From NCBI GenBank assembly GCA_025458665.1, contig JALOSG010000126.1, positions 1-13,933 of the forward strand: DNA of 13,933 nt, written 5' to 3'. Within the stretch, counting starts at the first letter, position 1. Every line of letters begins with the position of its first letter. A program made the translations under genes and the position numbers. The DNA comes from Serpentinimonas sp. (lineage in GTDB: Bacteria > Pseudomonadota > Gammaproteobacteria > Burkholderiales > Burkholderiaceae_C). The notes under the pieces were generated by a model. It did not search any database. It was not told the origin of the DNA and saw only the letters and a list, made by a program, of their open reading frames with translations. Below are positions 7,413 to 13,933 of the stretch, piece after piece.

Positions 7413-7419
7413 TTCCAAA
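7387..7419. repeat. Paired palindromic half-sites (inverted repeat) over the aceE promoter, candidate operator
   Basis: TTTGGAAA at 7390-7397 and TTTCCAAA at 7412-7419 are exact reverse complements, with centres 22 bp apart, about two DNA turns. Seen more widely, AAATTTGGAAA (7387-7397) and AAATTTCCAAA (7409-7419) are near copies in the same orientation. The right copy also overlaps a palindrome GGAAA-A-TTTCC (7406-7416). The set covers the candidate -35/-10 region of aceE, where a repressor or activator dimer would be expected to bind. It does not look like the E. coli PdhR box. The protein that binds is unknown; the adjacent regulator is one candidate. Confidence 0.4.
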
Positions 7420-7420
7420 C

Positions 7421-7441
7421 GGTGGCATCCTTTGTGCCGCC
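7421..7441 (+). promoter_or_regulatory. Small hairpin at the 5' end of the predicted aceE leader
   Basis: GGTGGCA (7421-7427) can pair with TGCCGCC (7435-7441), including one G-U pair, around a 7-base loop. If transcription starts near 7419, the hairpin would sit at the extreme 5' end of the mRNA, a position that can protect transcripts from decay. No T-run follows, so it is not a terminator. Confidence 0.35.
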
Positions 7442-7464
7442 ACATCCAACAAGCCACCCTTATC

Positions 7465-7470
7465 AGGAGA
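7465..7470 (+). promoter_or_regulatory. aceE ribosome binding site, fixes the start at 7477
   Basis: AGGAGA lies six bases before ATG 7477, a strong Shine-Dalgarno. The same frame is open further upstream to a TTG at 7384, but that codon lies inside the predicted promoter and has no Shine-Dalgarno. Translation therefore starts at 7477, with MAGSPSQ. Confidence 0.85.
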
Positions 7471-7476
7471 CAGCAA

Positions 7477-10206
7477 ATGGCAGGAAGCCCCTCACAGGCC
7501 ACGGGACTCGGTGCGCACGACGCAGACCACCAGGAGACGCGCGAATGGCTGGATGCCCTCAATGCGGTCATTGAGCAAGGTGGGCCGGAACGGGCCCACT
7601 TCCTGCTGGAGCAGTTGCTGGAGGAAGCCCGCGAACACAGCGTGGACATGCCGTTTTCCGCCAACACCGGCTATGTGAACACGCTGGAGCCCGATGAGGA
7701 GGAGCGCAGCCCCGGCAACCTCGAACTCGAAGGCCGCCTGCGCGCCTACATGCGCTGGAACGCCATGGCCATGGTGGTGAAAGCCAACCGCCTCAACCCC
7801 GCAGATGGTGGAGACCTGGGCGGGCACATCAGTTCCTTCCAGTCGCTGGCGCACATGTTTGCCGCCGGCTTCAACCACTTCTGGCACGCCGACGACACCG
7901 ACCACGGCGGCACCCACGGCGGCGACCTGCTCTATATACAAGGGCACAGCGCGCCGGGCATTTACGCCCGTGCCTTCATGGAAGGCCGGCTGACCGAAGA
8001 GCAACTGCTGAACTTCCGCCAGGAAGTGGACGGCAAAGGGCTATCGAGCTACCCCCACCCCAAACTCATGCCCGAGTTCTGGCAGTTCCCCACCGTGTCC
8101 ATGGGCCTGGGCCCCATCATGGCCATCTACCAGGCGCGCTTCCTGAAGTACCTGCACGCCCGTGGCATTGCCGATACCTCCCAGCGCAAGGTCTGGGTGT
8201 TCTGTGGCGACGGCGAGATGGACGAGCCTGAGAGCCTGGGCGCCATCGGCATGGCGGCCCGCGAAGGGCTCGATAACCTGGTGTTCGTGGTGAACTGCAA
8301 CCTGCAGCGCCTCGATGGCCCGGTGCGCGGCAACGGCAAGATCATCCAGGAGCTGGAGGGCGAGTTCCGTGGCTCCGGGTGGAACGTGATCAAGCTGCTG
8401 TGGGGCAGCAACTGGGACCCGCTGATTGCGCGCGACAAGGACGGCGCGCTGCGCAAGATCATGCTCGATACGCTGGACGGCGACTACCAGGCCTTCAAGG
8501 CCAACGACGGTGCCTTTGTGCGCAAGCACTTCTTTGGCCGCGACCCCAAGGCGCTGGAACTGGTCTCCAAAATGAGCGACGAGGACATCTGGGCGTTGCG
8601 CCGCGGCGGCCACGATGCGCAGAAGGTGTACGCTGCCTTCCACCGCGCCAACAACGCCAAGGGTCAGCCCACGGTGCTGCTGGTGAAAACGGTGAAGGGC
8701 TACGGCATGGGCCGCGCGGGCGAGGGCAAGAACACCGCGCACCAGACCAAGAAGCTCTCGGACGAGGACATCCGCTACTTCCGCGACCGCTTCAACATCC
8801 CCATCCCCGACAGCGAGCTGCCCAAGATCCCGTTCTACAAGCCGGCCGACGACACGCCGGAAATGCAGTACCTGCACGAGCGCCGCAAAGCGCTGGGCGG
8901 CTACCTGCCGCACCGCCGTACCAAGGCCACCGAGAGCTTCACCATCCCTTCGCTGGAAACCTTCAAGGCGGTGCTGGAACCCACGCCCGAGGGCCGCGAG
9001 ATTTCCACCACCCAGGCCTATGTGCGCTTCCTCACGCAGCTGCTGCGCGACCAGGCGCTGGGCCCGCGCGTGGTGCCCATACTGGTGGACGAAGCGCGCA
9101 CTTTCGGCATGGAAGGCCTGTTCCGCCAGATCGGTATTTACAACCCCAAGGGCCAGCTCTACACGCCGGTGGACAAAGACCAGGTGATGTACTACCGCGA
9201 AGACAAGGCCGGGCAGATTCTGCAGGAAGGCATCAACGAAGCGGGCGGCATGGCCAGCTGGATTGCGGCGGCCACCAGCTACAGCACCAACAACCGCATC
9301 ATGGTGCCGTTCTACATCTACTACTCGATGTTCGGTTTCCAGCGCATTGGTGACCTGGCCTGGGCGGCTGGCGACATGCAGGCGCGCGGCTTCCTGCTGG
9401 GCGGGACCAGCGGGCGTACCACGCTCAACGGCGAAGGCCTGCAGCACGAGGACGGCCACAGCCAGATTCTGGCCAACACCATTCCCAACTGCGTGAGCTA
9501 CGACCCCACCTTCGCGCACGAGGTGGGCATCATCATCCACCACGGCCTGAAGCGCATGGTGGAGCGGCAGGAGAACGTGTTCTTCTACCTCACGCTGCTC
9601 AACGAGAACTATCCCATGCCCGGCCTGGTGCCCGGCACGGAGGAGCAGATCATCAAGGGCATGTACCTGTTCAAGGAAGGCCCGGGCGCCAACTCTCCGC
9701 AGATGCCGCGCGTGCAGCTGCTGGGCTCTGGCACCATCCTGCGCGAAAGCCTGGCTGCCCAAGAGCTGCTGGCCACCGACTGGGGTGTCTCGGCCAACGT
9801 GTGGAGCTGCCCGAGCTTCAACGAACTGGCCCGCGACGGCCAGGACGTGGAGCGCTGGAACCTGCTGCACCCCACCGAAACGCCGCGGGTGCCGTTCGTG
9901 ACGCAGCAACTGGCGCCGCACGACGGGCCGGTGGTGGCATCGACCGACTACATGAAGGCTTTTGCCGACCAGATTCGCCCCTTCCTGCCGCGTGGGCGCA
10001 GCTACAAGGTGCTGGGCACCGACGGATTTGGCCGCAGCGACTTCCGCAGCAAGCTGCGCGAGCACTTCGAGGTGAACCGCCACTACGTGGTGGTGGCCGC
10101 GCTCAAGTCCCTGGCCGAAGAGGGTGTGATCCCCGCCGCCAAGGTGGCCGAGGCGATTGCGAAGTACGGCATCAAGGCCGACAAGGTCAACCCCCTGTAC
10201 GCGTAA
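7477..10206 (+). CDS. aceE: Pyruvate dehydrogenase E1 component, homodimeric type
   Basis: AceE decarboxylates pyruvate on thiamine diphosphate and passes the acetyl group to the lipoyl domains of E2. The 909-residue product matches the ~890-residue homodimeric E1p family. The thiamine-diphosphate motif begins at GDGEMDEPE (Gly244) and ends at NCNLQRLDG (Asn273). The mobile-loop histidine is His422 in KNTAHQTKK. The catalytic glutamate is Glu588 in GINEAGGM, equivalent to E. coli Glu571. SYSTNN, FYIYYSMFGFQRIGDL and TSGRTTLNGEGLQHEDGH follow, and the transketolase C-terminal domain runs to residue 909. The start is set by AGGAGA at 7465-7470. It is divergent from the sensor kinase and separated from aceF by 19 bases holding a good Shine-Dalgarno, so aceE-aceF-lpdA form one operon. 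No damage is seen in this gene. Confidence 0.98.
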   Translation: MAGSPSQATGLGAHDADHQETREWLDALNAVIEQGGPERAHFLLEQLLEEAREHSVDMPFSANTGYVNTLEPDEEERSPGNLELEGRLRAYMRWNAMAMVVKANRLNPADGGDLGGHISSFQSLAHMFAAGFNHFWHADDTDHGGTHGGDLLYIQGHSAPGIYARAFMEGRLTEEQLLNFRQEVDGKGLSSYPHPKLMPEFWQFPTVSMGLGPIMAIYQARFLKYLHARGIADTSQRKVWVFCGDGEMDEPESLGAIGMAAREGLDNLVFVVNCNLQRLDGPVRGNGKIIQELEGEFRGSGWNVIKLLWGSNWDPLIARDKDGALRKIMLDTLDGDYQAFKANDGAFVRKHFFGRDPKALELVSKMSDEDIWALRRGGHDAQKVYAAFHRANNAKGQPTVLLVKTVKGYGMGRAGEGKNTAHQTKKLSDEDIRYFRDRFNIPIPDSELPKIPFYKPADDTPEMQYLHERRKALGGYLPHRRTKATESFTIPSLETFKAVLEPTPEGREISTTQAYVRFLTQLLRDQALGPRVVPILVDEARTFGMEGLFRQIGIYNPKGQLYTPVDKDQVMYYREDKAGQILQEGINEAGGMASWIAAATSYSTNNRIMVPFYIYYSMFGFQRIGDLAWAAGDMQARGFLLGGTSGRTTLNGEGLQHEDGHSQILANTIPNCVSYDPTFAHEVGIIIHHGLKRMVERQENVFFYLTLLNENYPMPGLVPGTEEQIIKGMYLFKEGPGANSPQMPRVQLLGSGTILRESLAAQELLATDWGVSANVWSCPSFNELARDGQDVERWNLLHPTETPRVPFVTQQLAPHDGPVVASTDYMKAFADQIRPFLPRGRSYKVLGTDGFGRSDFRSKLREHFEVNRHYVVVAALKSLAEEGVIPAAKVAEAIAKYGIKADKVNPLYA

Positions 10207-10214
10207 GCGCCAAC

Positions 10215-10219
10215 GGAGA
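10215..10219 (+). promoter_or_regulatory. aceF ribosome binding site, fixes the start at 10226
   Basis: GGAGA lies six bases before ATG 10226. The frame is open back into aceE (an in-frame ATG at 10157), but that start would overlap aceE by 50 bases and add residues unrelated to the lipoyl domain. MALVEVKVPDIGD from 10226 is the normal N-terminus. Confidence 0.85.
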
Positions 10220-10225
10220 CAAGAT

Positions 10226-13200
10226 ATGGCATTGGTTGAAGTCAAGGTCCCGGACATCGGGGACTTCTCGGAAGTGGCAGTGATTGAGCTGCTGGTGAAA
10301 CCTGGCGACAAAGTGGCCAAGGACCAGTCGCTCATCACCGTGGAGAGCGACAAGGCGTCCATGGAGATTCCTTCCTCGCACGCGGGTGTGGTGCGCGAGA
10401 TGAAGGTGGCGCTGGGCGACAAGGTGGCCGAAGGCAGCCTGTTGCTGCTGCTGGAGGCTGAGGGTGCGGGGGAGGCGGCTGCGCCGGCCCCGGTGGCTGC
10501 TGCGGTGGCTGCTCCGGCTGCCCCGGCTGCGGCACCCGCGCCCGTGGTCGCCGCAGCCACGGCCACCGGCCCGGTGGAAATCCGCGTCCCCGACATCGGG
10601 GATTTCAAGGATGTGGCGGTCATCGAGATTCTGGTCAAGCCGGGCGACACCATTGCGGCAGAGCAGAGCCTCATCACCGTGGAGTCGGACAAGGCCTCCA
10701 TGGAGATTCCGTCCTCGGGCGCGGGTGTGCTCAAGGAGTTGAAGGTCAAGCTGGGCGACAAGGTGAACATTGGCGACCTGCTGGCGGTGCTGGAAGGCAG
10801 TGCGGGGGCGGCGCCTGCTCCTGCTGCTGCCTCTGCGGCACCCGCGCCTGCCGCTGCCGCTGCTGCTGCTGCCCCTGCGGTGGCTTCGGCGCCTGCCGCT
10901 GCTTCGGTCGCGGCTGCCTCCACCCCGGCGGCACCCCACCAGCCCGGCGCTGCGCCCGTAGGCCTGCCGCATGCGTCGCCTTCGGTGCGCAAGTTCGCCC
11001 GCGAACTGGGCGTCCCGCTGGCCGAAGTGAAGGGTTCCGGTCCCAAGGGCCGCATCACGCTGGAGGACGTGCAGGGCTTTACCCGCTCGGTCATGGCGGG
11101 TGCGGCGCAAACGGCGGCGCAGGCGGCTGTTCAAGCGGCCAGAGGCCCGGCAGCAGGTGGCGCAGGTGCTGCAGGCGGCGGCTCCGAACTCGGCCTCATC
11201 CCCTGGCCCAAGGTGGACTTTGCCAAGTTCGGCCCCATCGAGCGCAAGGAGATGAGCCGCATCAAGAAGATCAGCGGTGCCAACCTGTTGCGCAACGCGG
11301 TCATGATCCCGGCCGTCACCAACCACGACGACGCCGACATCACCGACCTGGAGGCCTTCCGCGTGGCCACCAACAAGGAAAACGAGAAGAGCGGCGTGAA
11401 GGTCACCATGCTGGCCTTCCTGATCAAGGCGTGCGTGGCGGCGCTGAAGAAATTCCCTGAGTTCAACAGCAGCATCGACGGCGATGCGCTCATTTACAAG
11501 CAGTACTGGCACATTGGCTTCGCGGCCGATACGCCCAACGGCCTCATGGTGCCGGTCATCAAGAACGCCGACCAGAAGGGCATCTTCCAGATCAGCCAGG
11601 AGATGAGCGAGCTGGCCAAGAAGGCGCGCGATGGCAAGCTGAGCCCCGCCGAGATGAGCGGCGCCACCTTCACCATCTCCAGCTTGGGCGGTATTGGTGG
11701 GCGCTACTTCACGCCCATCATCAACGCGCCCGAGGTGGCCATTCTGGGCGTCTGCAAGAGCCAGATGGAGCCGGTGTGGGACGGCAAGGCCTTCCAGCCG
11801 CGCCTGATGCTGCCGCTGTCCCTGACCTGGGACCACCGCGTGATCGACGTTCCCGATATTGGCGATTTCAAGGACGTGGCGGTCATCGAGATTCTGGTGA
11901 AGCCGGGCGATACGATCCAGGCCGACCAGAGCCTCGTCACGGTGGAGAGCGACAAGGCCTCCATGGAAATTCCTTCCAGCCACGGCGGCGTGGTGAAGGC
12001 GCTCCAAGTGGCTCTGGGTGACAAGGTGAACGAGGGCTCGGTGCTGCTGTCGCTGGAGGTGGCCGAGGGTGCTGTGGCGGCTGCTTCGCCCGCGCCTGCG
12101 CCTGCGCCTGCGTCCCCTGCACCTTCTGCGGCCCCAGCTGCGGCCCCCGCAACTCCTGCCCCCGCTCCGCAAGCCGCCAGCTACGCGGGTACCGCCGACA
12201 TGGACTGCGACCTGCTGGTGCTGGGCGGTGGCCCCGGTGGCTACTCGGCGGCCTTCCGCGCGGCCGACCTCGGCCTCAAGGTAGTGCTGGTGGAGCGCTA
12301 CGCCACGCTGGGCGGCGTGTGCCTCAACGTGGGCTGCATACCGTCGAAGGCGCTGCTGCACGTGGCCTCCGTCATGGACGAGGTGAGCCACATGGCCGAC
12401 CTCGGCGTGGACTTTGGCCGCCCCGTGGTGAACATCGACAAACTGCGCGGGCACAAGGAAAAGGTCATCGGCAAGCTCACGGGTGGGCTGGCGGCCATGG
12501 CCAAGATGCGCAAGGACACCACCGTCCGGGGCCTGGGCACCTTCGTGGGGGCGAACCACCTGAAGGTGGAGGCCACTACAGGCAGCGGCCAGGAGAAAAC
12601 CGGCGCTGCACAGACCATTGCCTTCAAGCGCTGCATCATTGCGGCCGGCTCGCAGGCGGTGCGTCTGCCCTTCATGCCCCAAGACCCGCGCGTGGTGGAT
12701 TCCACCGGCGCGCTGGGCCTGAAGGACGTGCCCAAGAAAATGCTCATCGTCGGGGGCGGCATCATCGGGCTGGAGATGGGCACGGTGTACAGCACGCTGG
12801 GCGCCCGGCTCGATGTGGTGGAGATGATGGACGGCCTGATGCAGGGCGCCGACCGCGATCTGGTGAAGATCTGGCAGAAGATGAACGCCCACCGCTTCGA
12901 CAACATCCTGCTGAAAACCAAGACCGTGGGCGCCGAAGCCACGCCCGAAGGCATCAAGGTGCAGTTTGAAGGCACCGACGGCACGCGCACCGAAGGCGTT
13001 TACGACCTGGTGCTGCAGGCCGTGGGCCGCACCCCCAACGGCAACAAGCTGGGTGCAGATGCCGCAGGGGTGGCAGTCACCGACCGCGGTTTCATCAACG
13101 TCGATATCCAGATGCGCACCAACGTGCCGCACATTTTTGCCATTGGCGACATCGTGGGCCAGCCCATGCTGGCACACAAGGCGGTGCACGAAGGCCATGT

Positions 13201-13666
13201 GGCGGCCGAGGTGGCGGCTGGCGAATTGCTGGGCAACGCCGAACTGGCCAGTGCGGCGTTCAATGCGCGGGTCATTCCCAGCGTGGCCTACACGGACCCC
13301 GAGGTGGCCTGGGTGGGCCTGACCGAGGACCAGGCCAAGGCGCAAGGTATCAAGGTGAAGAAGGGCCTGTTCCCCTGGACGGCCTCCGGCCGCGCCATTG
13401 CCAACGGCCGCGACGAAGGCGTGACCAAGCTGCTGTTCGACGATTCACCCGAGGCACATGGCCACGGAAAAATCCTGGGCGGTGGCATGGTGGGCACGCA
13501 CGCCGGCGACATGATTGGCGAGGTGGCCCTGGCCATTGAAATGGGCGCCGATGCCGTGGACATCGGTAAAACCATCCACCCCCACCCCACCCTGGGCGAG
13601 AGCATCGGCATGGCGGCAGAGGTGGCGCACGGCAGCTGTACGGATTTACCGCCGAGCAAGCGCTGA
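10226..13666 (+). CDS. aceF-lpdA: In-frame fusion of pyruvate dehydrogenase E2 (truncated) and E3 with its lipoyl domain
   Basis: One 1146-residue frame joins two enzymes of the complex. E2 part: lipoyl domain 1 (1-78, Lys43 in SDKAS), Ala/Pro linker, lipoyl domain 2 (~116-191, Lys156), long Ala/Pro linker, E1/E3-binding domain (~247-287, PSVRKFARELGV) and acetyltransferase domain (~325-541). The active-site motif is LTWDHRVID, with His537 and Asp541. Normally this motif reads DHRVIDG and is followed by ~25 more residues and a stop. Here it runs straight into VPDIGDFKDV (residue 542), the lipoyl domain of E3 (Lys577). After a Pro/Ala linker comes the dihydrolipoamide dehydrogenase: FAD motif GGGPGGY, redox pair Cys699/Cys704 in GGVCLNVGCIPSK, NAD motif VGGGIIGLEMG, FAIGD, and His1120/Glu1125 in HPHPTLGE. 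The E2 C-terminus contributes to trimer packing, so the core may not assemble. Either a deletion/misassembly or a novel E2-E3 fusion; the former is likelier. Confidence 0.93.
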   Translation: MALVEVKVPDIGDFSEVAVIELLVKPGDKVAKDQSLITVESDKASMEIPSSHAGVVREMKVALGDKVAEGSLLLLLEAEGAGEAAAPAPVAAAVAAPAAPAAAPAPVVAAATATGPVEIRVPDIGDFKDVAVIEILVKPGDTIAAEQSLITVESDKASMEIPSSGAGVLKELKVKLGDKVNIGDLLAVLEGSAGAAPAPAAASAAPAPAAAAAAAAPAVASAPAAASVAAASTPAAPHQPGAAPVGLPHASPSVRKFARELGVPLAEVKGSGPKGRITLEDVQGFTRSVMAGAAQTAAQAAVQAARGPAAGGAGAAGGGSELGLIPWPKVDFAKFGPIERKEMSRIKKISGANLLRNAVMIPAVTNHDDADITDLEAFRVATNKENEKSGVKVTMLAFLIKACVAALKKFPEFNSSIDGDALIYKQYWHIGFAADTPNGLMVPVIKNADQKGIFQISQEMSELAKKARDGKLSPAEMSGATFTISSLGGIGGRYFTPIINAPEVAILGVCKSQMEPVWDGKAFQPRLMLPLSLTWDHRVIDVPDIGDFKDVAVIEILVKPGDTIQADQSLVTVESDKASMEIPSSHGGVVKALQVALGDKVNEGSVLLSLEVAEGAVAAASPAPAPAPASPAPSAAPAAAPATPAPAPQAASYAGTADMDCDLLVLGGGPGGYSAAFRAADLGLKVVLVERYATLGGVCLNVGCIPSKALLHVASVMDEVSHMADLGVDFGRPVVNIDKLRGHKEKVIGKLTGGLAAMAKMRKDTTVRGLGTFVGANHLKVEATTGSGQEKTGAAQTIAFKRCIIAAGSQAVRLPFMPQDPRVVDSTGALGLKDVPKKMLIVGGGIIGLEMGTVYSTLGARLDVVEMMDGLMQGADRDLVKIWQKMNAHRFDNILLKTKTVGAEATPEGIKVQFEGTDGTRTEGVYDLVLQAVGRTPNGNKLGADAAGVAVTDRGFINVDIQMRTNVPHIFAIGDIVGQPMLAHKAVHEGHVAAEVAAGELLGNAELASAAFNARVIPSVAYTDPEVAWVGLTEDQAKAQGIKVKKGLFPWTASGRAIANGRDEGVTKLLFDDSPEAHGHGKILGGGMVGTHAGDMIGEVALAIEMGADAVDIGKTIHPHPTLGESIGMAAEVAHGSCTDLPPSKR
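10590..11898 (+). repeat. Direct repeat between E2 lipoyl domain 2 and the E3 lipoyl domain
   Basis: Bases 10613-10635 and 11876-11898 are identical over 23 nt (encoding VAVIEILV), and the identity extends leftwards as 35 nt with one mismatch. The rest of both domains is also close, for example around ESDKASMEIPSS. The copies are 1263 bases apart. Such repeats can confuse short-read assembly or support recombination, but the aceF/lpdA junction at 11848 does not lie inside the repeat. Confidence 0.8.
11849..13666 (+). other. lpdA: Portion encoding dihydrolipoamide dehydrogenase (E3) with N-terminal lipoyl domain; own start codon missing
   Basis: This part would be a separate lpdA gene in related genomes. 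E3 reoxidises dihydrolipoyl groups through a Cys-Cys/FAD centre and reduces NAD. The lipoyl domain occupies roughly 11849-12060, followed by a flexible Ala/Pro linker to ~12190 and the flavoprotein from ~12200. The reading frame ends TDLPPSKR with TGA at 13664-13666. The first few residues expected before VPDIGD, the start codon and the Shine-Dalgarno are absent, so E3 can only be made as the C-terminal part of the fusion, unless an internal methionine such as that in TADMDCDLL (~12200) is used; no good ribosome binding site is visible there. A terminator follows directly. Confidence 0.9.
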
Positions 13667-13672
13667 GCGCTG

Positions 13673-13702
13673 GGGCGCCCTTTTGGCAGGGCGCCCTTTT
13701 TT
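13673..13702 (+). terminator. Intrinsic terminator of the pyruvate dehydrogenase operon
   Basis: GGGCGCCC (13673-13680) and GGGCGCCC (13689-13696) form an 8-bp perfect G/C stem around the loop TTTTGGCA, followed by six T (13697-13702). It begins seven bases after the lpdA stop codon. Each arm is itself palindromic. No T-run lies on the minus-strand side, so it should not stop the converging gene. Confidence 0.92.
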
Positions 13703-13707
13703 ATGTT

Positions 13708-13933
13708 TCAGGCGTCTTCCGACTCGAACTGCGCCGCGTTCTTGCCCTTGAACGGCTTGTAGAACGCCTTGATGCGGGCCATGTCCGCCTCTACGTCACC
13801 GGTGGGCTCGAACAGCGGGCCCAGGCCGCTGCGCTTGGTGCTGTAGTCCATGTAGGCCATGAGGATGGGCACCTGCGCGCTGTGAGCGATGTAGTAGAAG
13901 CCGGTTTTCCAGTGCCGGGTTTTGCTGCGGGTG
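13708..13933 (-). CDS. C-terminal end of a probable 1-acyl-glycerol-3-phosphate acyltransferase (PlsC-like), cut by the window edge
   Basis: The minus strand encodes the last 74 residues of a protein ending at TGA (13710-13708). The segment TRSKTRHWKTGFYYIAHSA, then VPILMAYMDY, GLGPLFEPTGD and ADMARIKAFYKPFKGKN, resembles the C-terminal half of small lysophospholipid acyltransferases of the PlsC type. In these, a T-R-S/K-x-x-x-W-K-x-G-F segment precedes the conserved proline-containing strand (VPI). Such enzymes acylate lysophosphatidate or related lipids at the membrane. The catalytic HX4D motif would lie upstream, outside the window, so the enzyme class cannot be confirmed. The gene converges on lpdA, 41 bases from its stop, with the lpdA terminator between them. 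Confidence 0.7.
   Translation of the reverse strand, partial: TRSKTRHWKTGFYYIAHSAQVPILMAYMDYSTKRSGLGPLFEPTGDVEADMARIKAFYKPFKGKNAAQFESEDA

Noticed and set aside
7281..7667. Longer N-terminus of the sensor kinase, open to 7667
   Set aside because: It would cover the aceE promoter and first 60 codons, and adds residues without any signal or domain; MQLPTQTP at 7280 gives a normal kinase with its first membrane helix near residue 41.
8041..11094. Minus-strand open frame of ~1000 codons over aceE and aceF
   Set aside because: It is a shadow of conserved genes on the plus strand. Its repeated Ala/Gly tract is the complement of the E2 Ala/Pro linkers.
12080..12180. Short GCCTGC/GCTCCN-type repeats resembling a tandem repeat or CRISPR-like array
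   Set aside because: They encode the Ala/Pro-rich flexible linker between the lipoyl domain and E3; the repeat is imperfect and follows codon boundaries. The same applies to 10460-10560 and 10800-10940.
10187..13345. Minus-strand open frame of ~1050 codons over the aceF-lpdA fusion
   Set aside because: It has His/Arg-rich low-complexity translation and no domain; it is opposite clear E2 and E3 sequence.

Overview
The window looks like chromosomal DNA of a betaproteobacterium, most likely order Burkholderiales, family Comamonadaceae. The base composition is high in G+C. The E1p protein is the homodimeric AceE type, the E2 has two lipoyl domains, and the E3 carries its own N-terminal lipoyl domain. 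A carB-greA-DUF4149 block is also present. The genus cannot be fixed from the sequence alone. The first ~240 bases are different: they encode the C-terminal end of a DUF1553 protein of the kind found in Planctomycetes and related phyla, and their G+C is lower (about 54% by hand count, against mid-60s after it).

Layout. Bases 1-240 are the DUF1553 fragment, joined in frame to the C-terminal ~60% of carB (241-2142, +). Next come greA (2283-2759, +) and a small four-helix DUF4149 membrane protein (2759-3208, +) coupled to it by a stop/start overlap. The minus strand then carries what reads as a three-gene operon: a PAS sensor histidine kinase (7280 to 4701), a FixJ/LuxR-type response regulator (4668 to 4061, broken by a frameshift between receiver and DNA-binding domain), and folD (4050 to 3205). 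folD converges on the DUF4149 gene with a 4-base overlap of stop codons. A 196-base divergent intergenic region (7281-7476) separates the kinase from the pyruvate dehydrogenase genes: aceE (7477-10206, +), then one reading frame (10226-13666, +) holding aceF and lpdA fused in frame. A strong intrinsic terminator follows (13673-13702), and the 3' end of a minus-strand acyltransferase-like gene runs off the right edge. No gene-free stretch exceeds 300 bases. I saw no tRNA, rRNA, CRISPR array, insertion sequence or phage gene.

How the genes work together. aceE-aceF-lpdA encode the three enzymes of the pyruvate dehydrogenase complex, which converts pyruvate to acetyl-CoA and NADH. The kinase and regulator are transcribed divergently from the same control region, so they are plausible regulators of that complex, though nothing in the sequence proves it. 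CarB and GreA are housekeeping functions (carbamoyl phosphate synthesis; rescue of stalled RNA polymerase), and FolD serves one-carbon metabolism.

The main oddities are three broken junctions within 14 kb: the DUF1553/carB join, the shortened and frameshifted response-regulator linker, and the aceF/lpdA fusion that removes the last ~25 residues of E2 and the start of lpdA. Each may be a real deletion or an assembly error. The foreign composition of the left end favours misassembly there. The E2-E3 fusion is the most interesting if it is real.
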